Origin: DATMRF01 sp035566435 | GTDB taxonomy: Bacteria; Verrucomicrobiota; Verrucomicrobiia; Limisphaerales; UBA8199 | Length of the DNA: 57,755 nt | Direction: 5' to 3' | NCBI GenBank assembly: GCA_035566435.1 | Contig: DATMRF010000104.1 | Coordinates: 1 to 57,755 of the forward strand | In this document: positions 35,584 through 43,517 of the stretch, in pieces | How the letters are laid out: each line of letters begins with the position of its first letter | How positions within the stretch are numbered: the stretch's first letter is position 1 | Translations under genes and position numbers: made by a program | The notes under the pieces: model-generated | Told to the model about the DNA's origin: nothing | The model's database searches: none | The model's input: only the letters and a program-made list of their open reading frames with translations

Positions 35584-36729
35584 ATGGATATCAAGTCGCA
35601 GACGCTCGAGGAATTGCAGGCCCGGTTCCAGGCCTGGGAGCAGCCGGCCTATCGTGTACCGCAGTTGCTCCAATGGCTTTACGTTCACCGCGTCACCGCG
35701 TGGGACCTGATGACGAATCTGCCTGGAGCGTTGCGCGAGCTGCTGGCGAAACACTACACGTTACGGTCGATCGAGCTGGTGCGAAAACAGGGAGCACGGG
35801 ATGCGACTCAGAAATTTCTCTGGCGGCTCAGCGACCATGCACTCATCGAAAGCGTTCTAATTCCGGCCAGCCCGGCCCTCTACGGCGAGCCCAGCGACCG
35901 GCACACTCTCTGCGTTTCGACGCAAGTCGGCTGCGCCTACGGCTGCAAATTTTGCGCCAGCGGACTCGACGGCTGGAAACGCAATCTCATGGGCGACGAA
36001 ATCGTAGAGCAAGTCCTTGCCGTCGAACGGTGGGATGCGGCTCAGAGGCGGGACCACGGACCACGGACCACGGACCACGGACCACGGACCACGGACCAGA
36101 GTCCACGCGGAGCGGCGGCCGCTGCCCGCCTGGTTTCAAACCTCGTCATCATGGGCATGGGGGAGCCGCTCGCCAATTATGACAACCTGCTCAAGGCGCT
36201 GAGAATTCTCAATGCGCCGTGGGGCGGAGGCATTGGCGCCCGCAAGATCACGATCTCCACGAGCGGCCTCGCGCCGCAGATTCGCAAATTGGCCAACGAA
36301 CGGCTGCAGTTCCGGTTGGCGATCTCTTTGCACGGTGCGACTGATGAAACCCGCAGCAAAATCATGCCGGTGAACCGGAAGTATCCGTTGAAGGAACTGA
36401 CTGCTGCGTGCGAATATTATCAGGAACAGAAGGGGCGGATGCTGACGTTCGAATACATCCTGATTGCCGGCGTCAACGACGGCTTGGACCAGGTCAAACC
36501 GCTGGCGGCACTGGCCCGAAGGCTCCATGCGAAGGTGAATCTGATTCCCTATAACCAGGTCGAGGGTTTGCCCTGGGAGCGGCCGGAGGAAGCAGCGCAG
36601 GAGGAGTTTCTGGCCGCGCTCGAAAAACAGGGAATCACCGCTACGTTGCGGCGCGAAAAGGGGCATGACATCGACGCCGCCTGCGGGCAACTGCGGCTCA
36701 AGACCGAGGGCGAGCTGGCCAGAGGCTGA
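35584..36729 (+). CDS. rlmN: 23S rRNA (adenine2503-C2)-methyltransferase RlmN, with repeat insertion
   Basis: 381 residues from ATG 35584. A radical-SAM enzyme that methylates A2503 of 23S rRNA and A37 of some tRNAs. The N-terminal accessory domain is followed by LCVSTQVGCAYGCKFCASG (catalytic Cys, then the CX3CX2C iron-sulfur motif), VIMGMGEPLANYDN, ITISTSGLAPQI, AISLHGATDETRSKIMPVNRKYPL and D-I-D-A-A-C-G-Q-L with the methyl-carrying Cys. Between VLAVERW and VSNLVIMGMGEP lies an extra segment of about 28 residues, mostly encoded by a 7-bp tandem repeat (36051-36099). It reads in frame as D-H-G-P-R-T-T repeats, in a loop that is short in relatives. All catalytic residues are intact. Confidence 0.94.
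   Translation: MDIKSQTLEELQARFQAWEQPAYRVPQLLQWLYVHRVTAWDLMTNLPGALRELLAKHYTLRSIELVRKQGARDATQKFLWRLSDHALIESVLIPASPALYGEPSDRHTLCVSTQVGCAYGCKFCASGLDGWKRNLMGDEIVEQVLAVERWDAAQRRDHGPRTTDHGPRTTDQSPRGAAAAARLVSNLVIMGMGEPLANYDNLLKALRILNAPWGGGIGARKITISTSGLAPQIRKLANERLQFRLAISLHGATDETRSKIMPVNRKYPLKELTAACEYYQEQKGRMLTFEYILIAGVNDGLDQVKPLAALARRLHAKVNLIPYNQVEGLPWERPEEAAQEEFLAALEKQGITATLRREKGHDIDAACGQLRLKTEGELARG
36051..36099. repeat. heptanucleotide tandem array (GGACCAC)7 inside rlmN
   Basis: Six perfect GGACCAC units and a seventh ending in G lie within the rlmN frame. Three units equal 21 bp and seven residues, so gain or loss of three units preserves the frame while other changes would shift it. Confidence 0.95.
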
Positions 36730-37460
36730 ACTGTGCACTGCGCGGGCGAGTCCACAGTCCGCGGTGTAATGTCCAAGGGGGTCGGAAGCGAAGGATTCGT
36801 AACGAGAACTAACGCGAATTAACGAGAAAACGTGAAAATCCGTGAGAAAAACTGAGAACTCGTGAGAACTCATGAGAACTGGTGCGACGCGGGAGCGCGG
36901 AGGGCGGCTCGACCGAGGGCCTGGGCAGAGCCGGAGCTCCGCGCTCCGGACGGAACCTGGCGCCGTTTCAGGTTTAAGATGTCAAAGAGCAGTTGCCCGG
37001 GTGGCCAAGAAAGCGTCTGTAGCGGGCAAAGGTGAGCCGATAAAAAAACTTTTTGGTTACCAACGGTTACCGAGGGGTAACCGAAAGGTGTCGGTTCGAA
37101 GGCTGGGCCGGGACATTTCCCCGAACCCTGGATTGTTAAGTAAAGGGCAGTGACTTGTTTTTGGGCATAGTGGAGCGCTACCTGGAAGACATTGTGCCAG
37201 GTTTGGTGCTGGGAAGCCTTATGTGCGGCGTCAGCGCCCTGCATGGGTGAGGATCGAGCATAAGCCGTTCCAATATGTTCTGGTGCAGAAGGGAGAATGA
37301 AGAATGCAGAAAGGGAGGATGAACGGCGCCGGGACAAAACCTATGACCGGAACTATTATTCTCGGAGCGTCTCAAAACCGGGTTGACAGGTGGAGCAAAC
37401 CCTGGGGAACAGCCTTTCCAGGTGTTCACGCATGATCCTGAGGACTTCATCTTCGGTCAT
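36730..37460. other. intergenic stretch with degenerate repeats, no gene
   Basis: Held here are decamer-like repeats GTGAGAACTC/ATGAGAACTG and TAACGAGAA words (about 36800-36882), GGTTACC words (37050-37085: GGTTACCAACGGTTACCG, GGGGTAACCG), and GC-rich AGCCGGAGCTCCGCGCTCCGG (36932-36952). Frames of up to 155 codons on either strand have no motif, start context or codon pattern that supports a gene. Confidence 0.5.
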
Positions 37461-38012
37461 CTACGGCGAGGAGTTGAGTTCCAACTCGTGGAGCTTCGGC
37501 CCTACGAAATCACCGATATAGCCGCCTGCCACGACCACTACGACTCCAAAGCCGACAACTGCAAATAGCAGGACGAGGAAGCCCCAAAAATGGCGCGATT
37601 CCAAACGCTTGAGCGATGGGGCGAACGCAACCATCCCGATCAATGCCGCGACCACGATCACGGCATCTACGCTGGCGCGCTGCCAATAGCTGCCCCCAAG
37701 ATGGAGCCACATGCCAAACTCATCGAACGTCAGGGCCAGTGCGAATCCATACGCTACGGCGGCGATTTCCGCTGGGCGCCCATCGGGACGGCCGAACAGG
37801 GCGTAACCGCCAACCGCCGCGAGGAGGAAGATGCCATAGTTCAAGTGGTGGACGTGGGTGCCTTGCAGGAACAGGAACAAGTTGGGGATTCGGTGCGCCA
37901 TGATCAGAAACACGACGGTACGGGAGAGGATGAAAGTCAGCGCGAAACCGAACAAAGCCCTGCGAGCGAGGCGGTCAGACGTTTCTTCCTGACTTGCGGG
38001 ATTTGGCGGCAC
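37461..38012 (-). CDS. integral membrane protein of unknown function
   Basis: About 183 residues if started at GTG 38012; ATG 38069 is in frame but lies in repeat-like DNA, so the shorter start is preferred. A polar N-terminus (PNPASQEETSDRLARRALFGF) is followed by five hydrophobic helices. Conserved-looking GTHVHHLNYGIFLL and LTFDEFGMWLHLGGSYW suggest a His/Glu/Asp cluster within the membrane, reminiscent of small metal-dependent membrane enzymes; the family is not recognised. It is the first minus-strand gene of the accessory array and lies downstream of an array element (38043-38226). Confidence 0.7.
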   Translation of the reverse strand: MPPNPASQEETSDRLARRALFGFALTFILSRTVVFLIMAHRIPNLFLFLQGTHVHHLNYGIFLLAAVGGYALFGRPDGRPAEIAAVAYGFALALTFDEFGMWLHLGGSYWQRASVDAVIVVAALIGMVAFAPSLKRLESRHFWGFLVLLFAVVGFGVVVVVAGGYIGDFVGPKLHELELNSSP

Positions 38013-38042
38013 AGCCCTAAGGCTACGCAGCGGCGGGGTGCG

Positions 38043-38226
38043 TCGCAACCACGATTGCCAACCATGCATCGGGTGCCAGACAGCCTCGCTGGAGGAGCGG
38101 ATGTGCTGGCGCGGAACCCACCACTGCAACCAAGGCTGCGGAACGAGTGCTTATGCGGGCGAGACGCCGTGGTGGACAGCCTTTGGGCATCAGCGGATTT
38201 GTCTGCAATTGCGGGCAGCCGGGTGC
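38043..38226 (-). repeat. array element, copy 1
   Basis: Its upper end (38188-38226, CATCAGCGGATTTGTCTGCAATTGCGGGCAGCCGGGTGCC in pieces) matches 45090-45128 in about 37 of 40 positions. The lower part is the same GC-rich, inverted-repeat-bearing type. It lies upstream of a minus-strand gene like the other copies. Confidence 0.6.
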
Positions 38227-38228
38227 CC

Positions 38229-38789
38229 TTACCAGGCGCGGCTCAAGCGGAAGACATAATACTTCTCACCGCCTTCGAGCTGGACGTTCCACCCTTTGTA
38301 CGGCTTGGTAAAGATATAGCTGCTGACGATACCGATCGCCGCGCCTGCAATCACGTCATGAGGATAATGCTCCCTGGCTTAAACCCGGCTGTAAGCCACG
38401 AAGGAAGCCGCCGCTTAGGCCGGGAGGCCATATTCCCAACCGTAAGGCTTGCGCATGAACTCGGCGGCGGAAAAGGAAACCGACGTGTGCGCCGAGGGAA
38501 AAGATTGGTTGCCGCCGTTAGGTCTTCTTTCATTGACGCTGTATTTCAGGGCGTAAGTGGCACCTAGCGTTACCCCGGCTGATTCCCCGTATTCCAACGC
38601 TCCGGTCCAGTCCCTGTAACCGAGCGTCAGTCCGGCAGCGGTTGCCGGTAAGACGAACTGCAAAATGTCGCCTGCGGACTGGATGTTGTCTGCCGCGTGC
38701 GTGGCCAGGTTCCCAAGAAGTAGAAAATGGAACGCCACCAGCAACCGCGTGGTTTGGGCGGTGCGCGGTTTCAGCCCGCGTGATTTCAT
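38229..38789 (-). pseudogene. PAP2-family phosphatase with two in-frame TAA codons
   Basis: Starting at ATG 38789 there are a signal-like segment and the PAP2 motifs KYSVNERRP (K-x6-RP) and SFPSAHTS (PSGH-like). After W-E-Y-G-L-P-A comes TAA (38417-38415). The same frame continues with AAASFVAYSRV, a second TAA (38381-38379), then AREHYPHDVIAGAAIGI (the R-x5-H-x3-D motif) and a normal end at TAA 38231-38229. In relatives these two positions would read Tyr and Glu (AYAAAS, RVEAREH). The frame is otherwise intact over 187 codons, so inactivation is recent and by two point changes. The third motif, needed for catalysis, is lost in the translated product. Confidence 0.85.
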
Positions 38790-38840
38790 CTGCTGCGATG
38801 CGGCAGGTGTTGAGCCAAGGAACGCCTAGTTTACCGGCCG

Positions 38841-38936
38841 CTAAACAGGCTCTCGCTCCAACAGTGCCTGCCACACCGTCATGCCAACAATGGCGACGAG
38901 CAAAACGGCAAGCGCGATTTGAACCCGTTTCCTCGT
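38841..38936 (-). pseudogene. remnant of HEAT-family membrane anchor, start codon lost
   Basis: It reads R-K-R-V-Q-I-A-L-A-V-L-L-V-A-I-V...WQALLEREPV then TAG. This is the N-terminal anchor shared with the genes at 39783, 43518 and 51693. The initiating ATG is ACG (38936-38934), and after 31 residues a stop interrupts where relatives continue Y-x-G-K-x-L-S-x-W-L. At the DNA level about 40 bp is nearly identical to those paralogues. Confidence 0.75.
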
Positions 38937-38998
38937 GACAGCAGTATAACGGAGTTGCAACAGGGGGATAGAGTTTTTCAATCCCTCGTGGTCATCAA

Positions 38999-39060
38999 CC
39001 AGGGTGGAGCCGCACTTCCCGCGACCGCCCGCGCGTTCGCCTCCGCGCTGGTACTCAGTG
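38999..39060 (-). repeat. array element, copy 2
   Basis: Plus-strand text CCAGGGTGGAGCCGCAC...CCGCGACCGCCCGCGCG...GCGCTGG matches the right half of the array element. It is located about 60 bp upstream of the HEAT-family remnant. Confidence 0.65.
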
Positions 39061-39135
39061 CCAGGTGTCGTTAAGCTAACACGATAAGCCCAAGCTCGGC
39101 GCGAGGGGGAAGGCTGTCTGCGCATAATTATCAAT

Positions 39136-39166
39136 CGGGGCCGTGATCGGCAACGGTCCCCGTTTT
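39136..39166 (+). terminator. hairpin with T-tract
   Basis: CGGGGCCGT (39136-39144) pairs with ACGG-T-CCCCG (39153-39162) with one bulge, followed by TTTT on the plus strand. This is a good intrinsic-terminator shape, although no plus-strand gene ends just before it. The flanking 39061-39349 holds no gene. Confidence 0.4.
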
Positions 39167-39349
39167 GGTCACGAGGAATCAGACCAAGCTTTGACGACAC
39201 CCAGTGTCCCAAACCAGGAATCCGTTTCCGCGCGACTTCAGAGTCAATCGGCACTAATTGGCTTAAATCCCCAATCTACTCTTGGCAGGCGATCTGCTCT
39301 CCGCGTGGAGGAGAATGGGGAGGGCTTTGTCCCTTCGCAGGCTCAATGC

Positions 39350-39739
39350 ATGGCAACTGAGATCATTAAGCGCAAACGAGTATTGGTAGTCGAAGACGAC
39401 GCCGTCTTTCGGGACTGGGTTAAGCACGTGCTTGAAAAGCGAGGCTACGCCGTTTCCCAGTCCAATAACGGTGCCGAGGCGATGAGGCTTTTTTCGAACC
39501 ATGACTTTGACGTGATTCTTGCCGATTACCGGTTGCCCTTCATGACCGGCGATGAACTCGCCCAGCGGATTAAGCAGCTTGCACCGCAGCAGCCAGTAAT
39601 CATTGTGACCGGACACTCAAATTTTCGTTGTCCTGATAATTTAGCAGATGCGGTGCTGTTTAAGCCGTTCGAGGCCGGTGAGTTGGGACGAGTGATCGAG
39701 CGTGTATTGCTTAGACCTGAGCAGCCCAGTTGCAATTAA
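39350..39739 (+). CDS. single-domain response regulator
   Basis: 129 residues from ATG 39350, a receiver domain only. Acidic pocket in VLVVEDDAVFRDWV, phospho-acceptor Asp in VILADYRLPFMTGDELA, switch Thr in IIVTGHS, and Lys in LFKPFEAGEL. No output domain, so it would act by protein contact or as a phosphate sink; no kinase lies nearby. It is one of four such genes in 39-51.5 kb and one of only two plus-strand genes in the array. Confidence 0.88.
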   Translation: MATEIIKRKRVLVVEDDAVFRDWVKHVLEKRGYAVSQSNNGAEAMRLFSNHDFDVILADYRLPFMTGDELAQRIKQLAPQQPVIIVTGHSNFRCPDNLADAVLFKPFEAGELGRVIERVLLRPEQPSCN

Positions 39740-39782
39740 GCCAGGCTGCCAAAATGACGGCGTTGGGTACTTCACCCCCTTG

Positions 39783-40052
39783 TCACATACCCGGCTGTAA
39801 CCATTTCGCCCTTCGCGTTAGGAAGCCAGGCAGCGCTTTGTTGAGCACGCGAGCCACGGGCCGGTTCGGCAAGTCGTAGCGCACGGATTTGGCCTGGAAC
39901 TCGTAGCGTTCCAGCTTGAGGGTGCGCCCGTCAGACAGTTTTACCACGTCTGGCGAAAGGATTCGTCCGGGGCTGCGCGATACGTGCCACACACATAGGG
40001 CAGAACTGCCGACGAGCAAAACGGCGAGCCCGATTTGAACCCGCTTCCTCAT
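39783..40052 (-). CDS. short membrane-anchored protein sharing the HEAT-family N-terminus
   Basis: 89 residues. MRKRVQIGLAVLLVGSSALCVWHV is the same signal anchor as in the HEAT-repeat genes (DNA nearly identical over about 40 bp). The body differs: VVKLSDGRTLKLERYEF and N-R-P-V-A-R-V-L-N-K-A-L-P. It probably represents another protein type that is truncated here, as it ends after one short β-hairpin and a basic helix. Whether it is functional is unclear. Confidence 0.55.
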   Translation of the reverse strand: MRKRVQIGLAVLLVGSSALCVWHVSRSPGRILSPDVVKLSDGRTLKLERYEFQAKSVRYDLPNRPVARVLNKALPGFLTRRAKWLQPGM

Positions 40053-40325
40053 GTGGACAATATAATGGGTTTGCGCCGGAGAGCCGAGAATTTTTCAAAC
40101 ATTCAGGGACACCGACCATGGCGGAGCCGCCTCGCCGGGGCCGCAGCGCTCTGGCTCGCGGGGTTGGTTCGAGCACAAGCCGCCGTGGTCCAGTCCAGCG
40201 CGGCCCGGTCAGCACCGGTTTGGCCACCGCTGATAATCCTCAAGACTGCGCAGTCCATCCGGCATAATCCACTTGGCTCAAACGGAGTCCTGGATCGCCC
40301 TGCGAATGGTCGAGCCGATTGAGCG

Positions 40326-40523
40326 TCATTTTCTCGAACTGACGATAATCACCGCCACTATGGCTCCAAGGGCGATCAATCCGATGATGCCTCCACCAAC
40401 TTCAAAAATGACACGATGCGTGGGCGTCCGCCTCCACCGCTCCTGACATTTGGCGCGGTGGGCTGGCGAAACGCAATAAAGCATCAATGAAAGTGCGCTA
40501 AGGAAATAAACAAAAAGGCTCAT
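40326..40523 (-). CDS. small membrane protein of unknown function
   Basis: 65 residues: MSLFVYFLSALSLMLYCVS, a short basic loop with C-Q-E-R-W-R-R-T-P, then a Gly-rich helix GGIIGLIALGAIVAVIIVSS and R-K. Two membrane helices. It starts 21 bp from an array element, like other genes in the region. No family recognised. Confidence 0.5.
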   Translation of the reverse strand: MSLFVYFLSALSLMLYCVSPAHRAKCQERWRRTPTHRVIFEVGGGIIGLIALGAIVAVIIVSSRK

Positions 40524-40544
40524 ACCGCTTGAGAGTAAGCAGTG

Positions 40545-40640
40545 TATCCGCCCTGCCCTGGGCTGCAAGCCTCTCGCATCCGGCGCGGCGGCGAGGAGAT
40601 CGCCAGGGTCGAGCCGCACTGCCGGGGCTGGGGCACACCA
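40545..40640 (-). repeat. array element, copy 3
   Basis: TATCCGCC-TGCCCTGGGCTGCAAGCCTC...GGCGAGGAGATCGCCAGGGTCGAGCCGCAC. The outer GCCCTGG/CCAGGG and inner CCTC/GAGG pair as a hairpin. Confidence 0.75.
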
Positions 40641-40741
40641 AGGCAACCCCAGAGCCCAACCGTGAGCCCCTTCAACAAGGACTCACCGGCTCGTTGGTCA
40701 CCTGACCGGTGGTGTTCAGGTCCAAAAATTGATGGCGCTGC

Positions 40742-41197
40742 TTATGCCGCTTCAGCAGACCACTGATGGCCATGCGGTGTGACTGTGATTCCTAAGTCCC
40801 AAATCTGTCGAACCGCCGCTTTCCAGCCCTCAAGCTCAAGCGGCTTGGCCATGTAAGTGTTAGCCCACATCACCAAAGCCGTTTCTATCGCGCCCTTGTA
40901 GGCAAATTTGCTAAAGATGACGACCGGTAAGGACGAGAATGACGCCGAAGCCCTGCGCCAATCCAAAAACCCCCAACCTCCGGTCAAACGTCTGTCCAAA
41001 TCCAGCAGCACCAGGGCAGGGAATGGGTGCGACGCCCGATCAGCATAAACGCCGCGTCCCTCCAAATAGTCAATGGCTTCTTCGCCGTCCGATACGGCTT
41101 GGAGACAGATGTTGAGGTCGGTCTTGTCGAGGGCAATCCGAAGCAGGGCACAATCGTTCTGATCGTCATCAACCAGGAGAAGGTCTAAAAGTTTCAT
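40742..41197 (-). CDS. single-domain response regulator (Rcp1-like)
   Basis: 151 residues. LLLVDDDQNDCALLRIAL (acidic triad), phospho-acceptor Asp in LVLLDLDRRLTGGWGFLDW, Ser in PVVIFSKFA and Lys in YMAKPLELEGW. The L-D-L-D-x3-T/S-G motif and D-x-N/D-D start are typical of Rcp1-like regulators, which pair with phytochrome-like or hybrid kinases. It overlaps the next gene upstream by 4 bp (ATGA), so two regulators are co-expressed. Confidence 0.88.
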   Translation of the reverse strand: MKLLDLLLVDDDQNDCALLRIALDKTDLNICLQAVSDGEEAIDYLEGRGVYADRASHPFPALVLLDLDRRLTGGWGFLDWRRASASFSSLPVVIFSKFAYKGAIETALVMWANTYMAKPLELEGWKAAVRQIWDLGITVTPHGHQWSAEAA

Positions 41198-41637
41198 GCT
41201 GATAAGGCCGCTCCATCCAGGGCCTTTTTCACTGTTCCCACCAACGAGTCCATCTTAAAGGGCTTGGGCAGCGTAGCGGCAAGCCGGAGCGACGAATTCG
41301 CGTTCAGCGCCTCCGTGGGGATGGTGCCCGATGCCAGCGCCACCGGCAGTGTCATGCGCTCCGACCGTAGCTTTTTGACAAGCTCACCGCCCGAAACCTT
41401 CGGCATGTTGTTGTCGGTGATCGCAAGGTCGTAATTTTTAACCTGAAACCCCACCCAACCAGTTTCGCCAGCTTCGACGTTGTCCACGTGGGAGCAGGAG
41501 GTGGTCAACACTCCGACGCTGATTTTGCAGATGCAAATGCCAGCATCGACTACCAGGAGGCGACGGGACGACTCCACTTGGCCTGGAATAGATGCGCGGA
41601 CTGAATTTCCTCTTTGCGGGATTTCGTTACAGTTCAC
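41194..41637 (-). CDS. response-regulator receiver protein with degenerate acidic pocket
   Basis: 147 residues. The core from RRLLVVDAGICICKISVGVL to LPKPFKMDSLVGTVKKAL is a receiver fold: phospho-acceptor Asp in LAITDNNMPKVSGGELVKKL, Ser in ALASGTIP, Lys in LPKPF. The usual second and third acidic residues after VVD are replaced by A-G, so Mg binding and phosphorylation are doubtful. The N-terminal 25 residues are not conserved. It is coupled to the intact regulator at 40742-41197. Confidence 0.8.
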   Translation of the reverse strand: MNCNEIPQRGNSVRASIPGQVESSRRLLVVDAGICICKISVGVLTTSCSHVDNVEAGETGWVGFQVKNYDLAITDNNMPKVSGGELVKKLRSERMTLPVALASGTIPTEALNANSSLRLAATLPKPFKMDSLVGTVKKALDGAALSA

Positions 41638-41822
41638 GCCGCAACAATAGGCCGGGAAATTGTGTGCGCGCTATCACGGGATTAACCGTTGGGCATCTCC
41701 CCCATCCGAGATTTTCCCGAACCCCGATAGGGCGCGGGTGAACTGTCGATTAAGGCTGGAGTCAGAGAGAAAAAGCCTAAAGCCGCAGGCCGGGTTAGGG
41801 GTTGGTTAGCTGGTTCCTGGAA

Positions 41823-42281
41823 TTAGCGCCAGTAGTGGCTCATGAGTTCATGTGACCACGCGGGCGGACGAACCTCTCCGGCAGGCAGGAACTCACGCAT
41901 CACCGGCTTGATGTCCAACACCGGGGTCCCATTGATGGCGTCCAGACCTTGCAACACAAGCTGTCGGCCCTCCCGGCGAACCAGCCGGGCGACTGAGACC
42001 CCAAGCCGGTTCGGGCGGTTCTTGCCGCGCTGCGCAAAAATGCCGACCCGCGGCCAGGCGGAATTCCCGCGTGGATGGCGGGCAGCGCGCTCGATGCGAT
42101 TCTCGGGGACACGGTCCAAGAAATAAAGCGCTTCGACGTGGGAGAACTCGTCGATGCCAGCAAAAGCTTCTGGGGCAAAGTCCGCACGCAGCTCGATGCG
42201 CGCCTCAACGTCGCCCCAGTAATCGTCGCAGGTGTCGTCGCGAGGGCTGCTGACGTAACCAATTGGTTCGAGGGTGATCAT
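41823..42281 (-). CDS. TrmO-like (TsaA/VirR family) SAM-dependent methyltransferase
   Basis: 152 residues. PIGYVSSPRDD, IDEFSHVEALYFLDRV, R-V-G-I-F-A-Q-R-G-K-N-R-P-N-R-L-G-V-S and LDAINGTPVLDIKPVM are the conserved β-barrel and SAM-loop segments of TrmO. The characterised enzymes methylate t6A37 of tRNA-Thr; the family also has uncharacterised members. The protein is compact, lacking the C-terminal domain of E. coli TrmO (about 235 residues), as is common. The region between it and 41637 (185 bp) holds nothing obvious. Confidence 0.88.
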   Translation of the reverse strand: MITLEPIGYVSSPRDDTCDDYWGDVEARIELRADFAPEAFAGIDEFSHVEALYFLDRVPENRIERAARHPRGNSAWPRVGIFAQRGKNRPNRLGVSVARLVRREGRQLVLQGLDAINGTPVLDIKPVMREFLPAGEVRPPAWSHELMSHYWR

Positions 42282-42338
42282 GATGGTGGAGGCGATTGCA
42301 GATTCTCTCGCTGGCGTTGCACTTTGGTTCTCCGCATC

Positions 42339-42944
42339 TCAATAAAAGAATGTGAACTGCAGACAGTATTTGTCAGAGCCGAGCTTCTCTTTCATGCAGC
42401 TTGGCCACGGTTTGAAAGGAGAACAGTCTGAAACAGCCTTCAGGCATATAAGGGAGGCCACTGAGCCCGCTGTGGATTCCACGTCCTCCAAGTCTGTAAC
42501 GCGCCCATCCTGGTGGCCACAAAAGATAAGCACGACTTTGCCCTTCGCATGGATCGGATACTCCGTGCTATTAAGACCATTAAGAAGCTCGGCCCAGTGC
42601 CGCTTGATAGTAGTAAACAGCGTCTGGTCATATTGGCGGAACCGCTTGGACTTTGGCTTGGGCGCGGCGATAACCACTTGGCGTTTGCCGCTGACCGAGG
42701 GATTTGAGTTTGTCCCCGTTACGCCATTTGACGGCTCCCGGTTGGTCAAGACAATTGAGTTTGTGAAAAAACGAGGATACCTGAGTCCGTCTATGGAATC
42801 GTTTGCCGTATTCGTGGGAGCTTGCTGGCCGTTGGTCAATTCGCAAAACCGGAGCACCGCCAAAGTAACGAGAACTGCGCGCACAAAGTTGGGCGGATGG
42901 CGAATCAAGATTACTTTAGGGGACCGCCTGATGCGAACCCTCAC
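42339..42944 (-). CDS. exported protein with TonB-C-like domain
   Basis: 201 residues from GTG 42944, chosen because a signal-like segment (NFVRAVLVTLAVLRFCEL) follows it; no ATG fits. After a low-complexity Thr/Asn/Ser-rich linker comes a basic PKPKSKRFRQYD. A C-terminal domain follows, with FTTIKRHWAELLN, GKVVLIFCGHQDGRVTDL, C-L-K-A-V and a final LQFTFFY. This is the α-β-β-α-β pattern of TonB/TolA C-terminal domains. It could link the membrane to an outer-membrane protein. Translation start confidence is low. Confidence 0.65.
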   Translation of the reverse strand: MRVRIRRSPKVILIRHPPNFVRAVLVTLAVLRFCELTNGQQAPTNTANDSIDGLRYPRFFTNSIVLTNREPSNGVTGTNSNPSVSGKRQVVIAAPKPKSKRFRQYDQTLFTTIKRHWAELLNGLNSTEYPIHAKGKVVLIFCGHQDGRVTDLEDVESTAGSVASLICLKAVSDCSPFKPWPSCMKEKLGSDKYCLQFTFFY

Positions 42945-43000
42945 GTCAGGTGGTGTGGTAGCTGGGCAATCCTCCCGCCGACCCGATTCCTTGAGCAGCA

Positions 43001-43207
43001 TCACGTGGAGTGGTACCCTCCAACCCGAAGAACGCTTCCGCCAAATGCGCTGGAAATGCCGATGATAAACCCAAAATCGTATAAGCGTCCGCGATCGCGC
43101 GTCTCGTAGATTCGGACGCGCAGATTGAAAAGGCTCACCAGGAACGTAATCGGCGAGGTGATGCCGTGCCAGAGACCGGCCCAAAACCAGCGGGCTGCGC
43201 TCCTTAA
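43001..43207 (-). pseudogene. small membrane protein reading frame without a usable start (frameshifted?)
   Basis: The frame contains RWFWAGLWHGITSPITFLVS, R-V-R-I-Y-E-T and LYDFGFIIGISSAFGGS, a two-helix membrane pattern I associate with short proteins of the G-L-W-H-G-x-I-x-P-I-T-F kind. No ATG, GTG or TTG occurs in frame upstream. Instead an ATG at 43254 opens a different frame (MANVLAVAGPGSK) that stops at 43204. A single-base indel near 43205 would join the two. It lies downstream of array element copy 4. Confidence 0.4.
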
Positions 43208-43315
43208 AGCTGATACTTTGAACCTGGACCCGCAACCGCTAAGACATTTGCCATGGGTATTCCTTTCATTGGTGTGTTGTTGATTGTGGTTTCCTGCCTG
43301 CTCACTAGAGCAGGG

Positions 43316-43420
43316 TATCCGTCGCGGCCTGGGTTGCAAGCCTCCTGCATTGGGTGTGGCGAGGAGATGACCAGGGTGGAGCCGCACCGCTCACGACCGC
43401 CAGCGCGTCGGCCACTCGCC
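43316..43420 (-). repeat. array element, copy 4 (near-complete)
   Basis: TATCCGTCGCGGCCTGGG, TTGCAAGCCTC, GGTGTGGCGAGGAGATGACC, AGGGTGGAGCCGCACCG and CACGACCGCCAGCGCG, in order. It is the most regular example; the pairs CCTGG/CCAGG and GCCTC/GAGG are complementary. Confidence 0.8.
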
Positions 43421-43517
43421 ATGGCTTCGGGGTTGCAGCCAGGTGGGCCGAAGCGTGAACGGCGCGCCCGAATTGCCGCCCCGCCGGGAGTGGAGGAGCG
43501 GGATGGCGGTTTTCACC

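Noticed and set aside
36870..37337. A 155-codon minus-strand gene
   Set aside because: It overlaps GGTTACC and GTGAGAACTC repeats, has no recognisable domain and an atypical composition.
38229..38789. Stop-codon recoding (TAA read-through) in the PAP2 gene
   Set aside because: All other genes in the window use TAA as a true stop; two nonsense mutations in a decaying gene is simpler.
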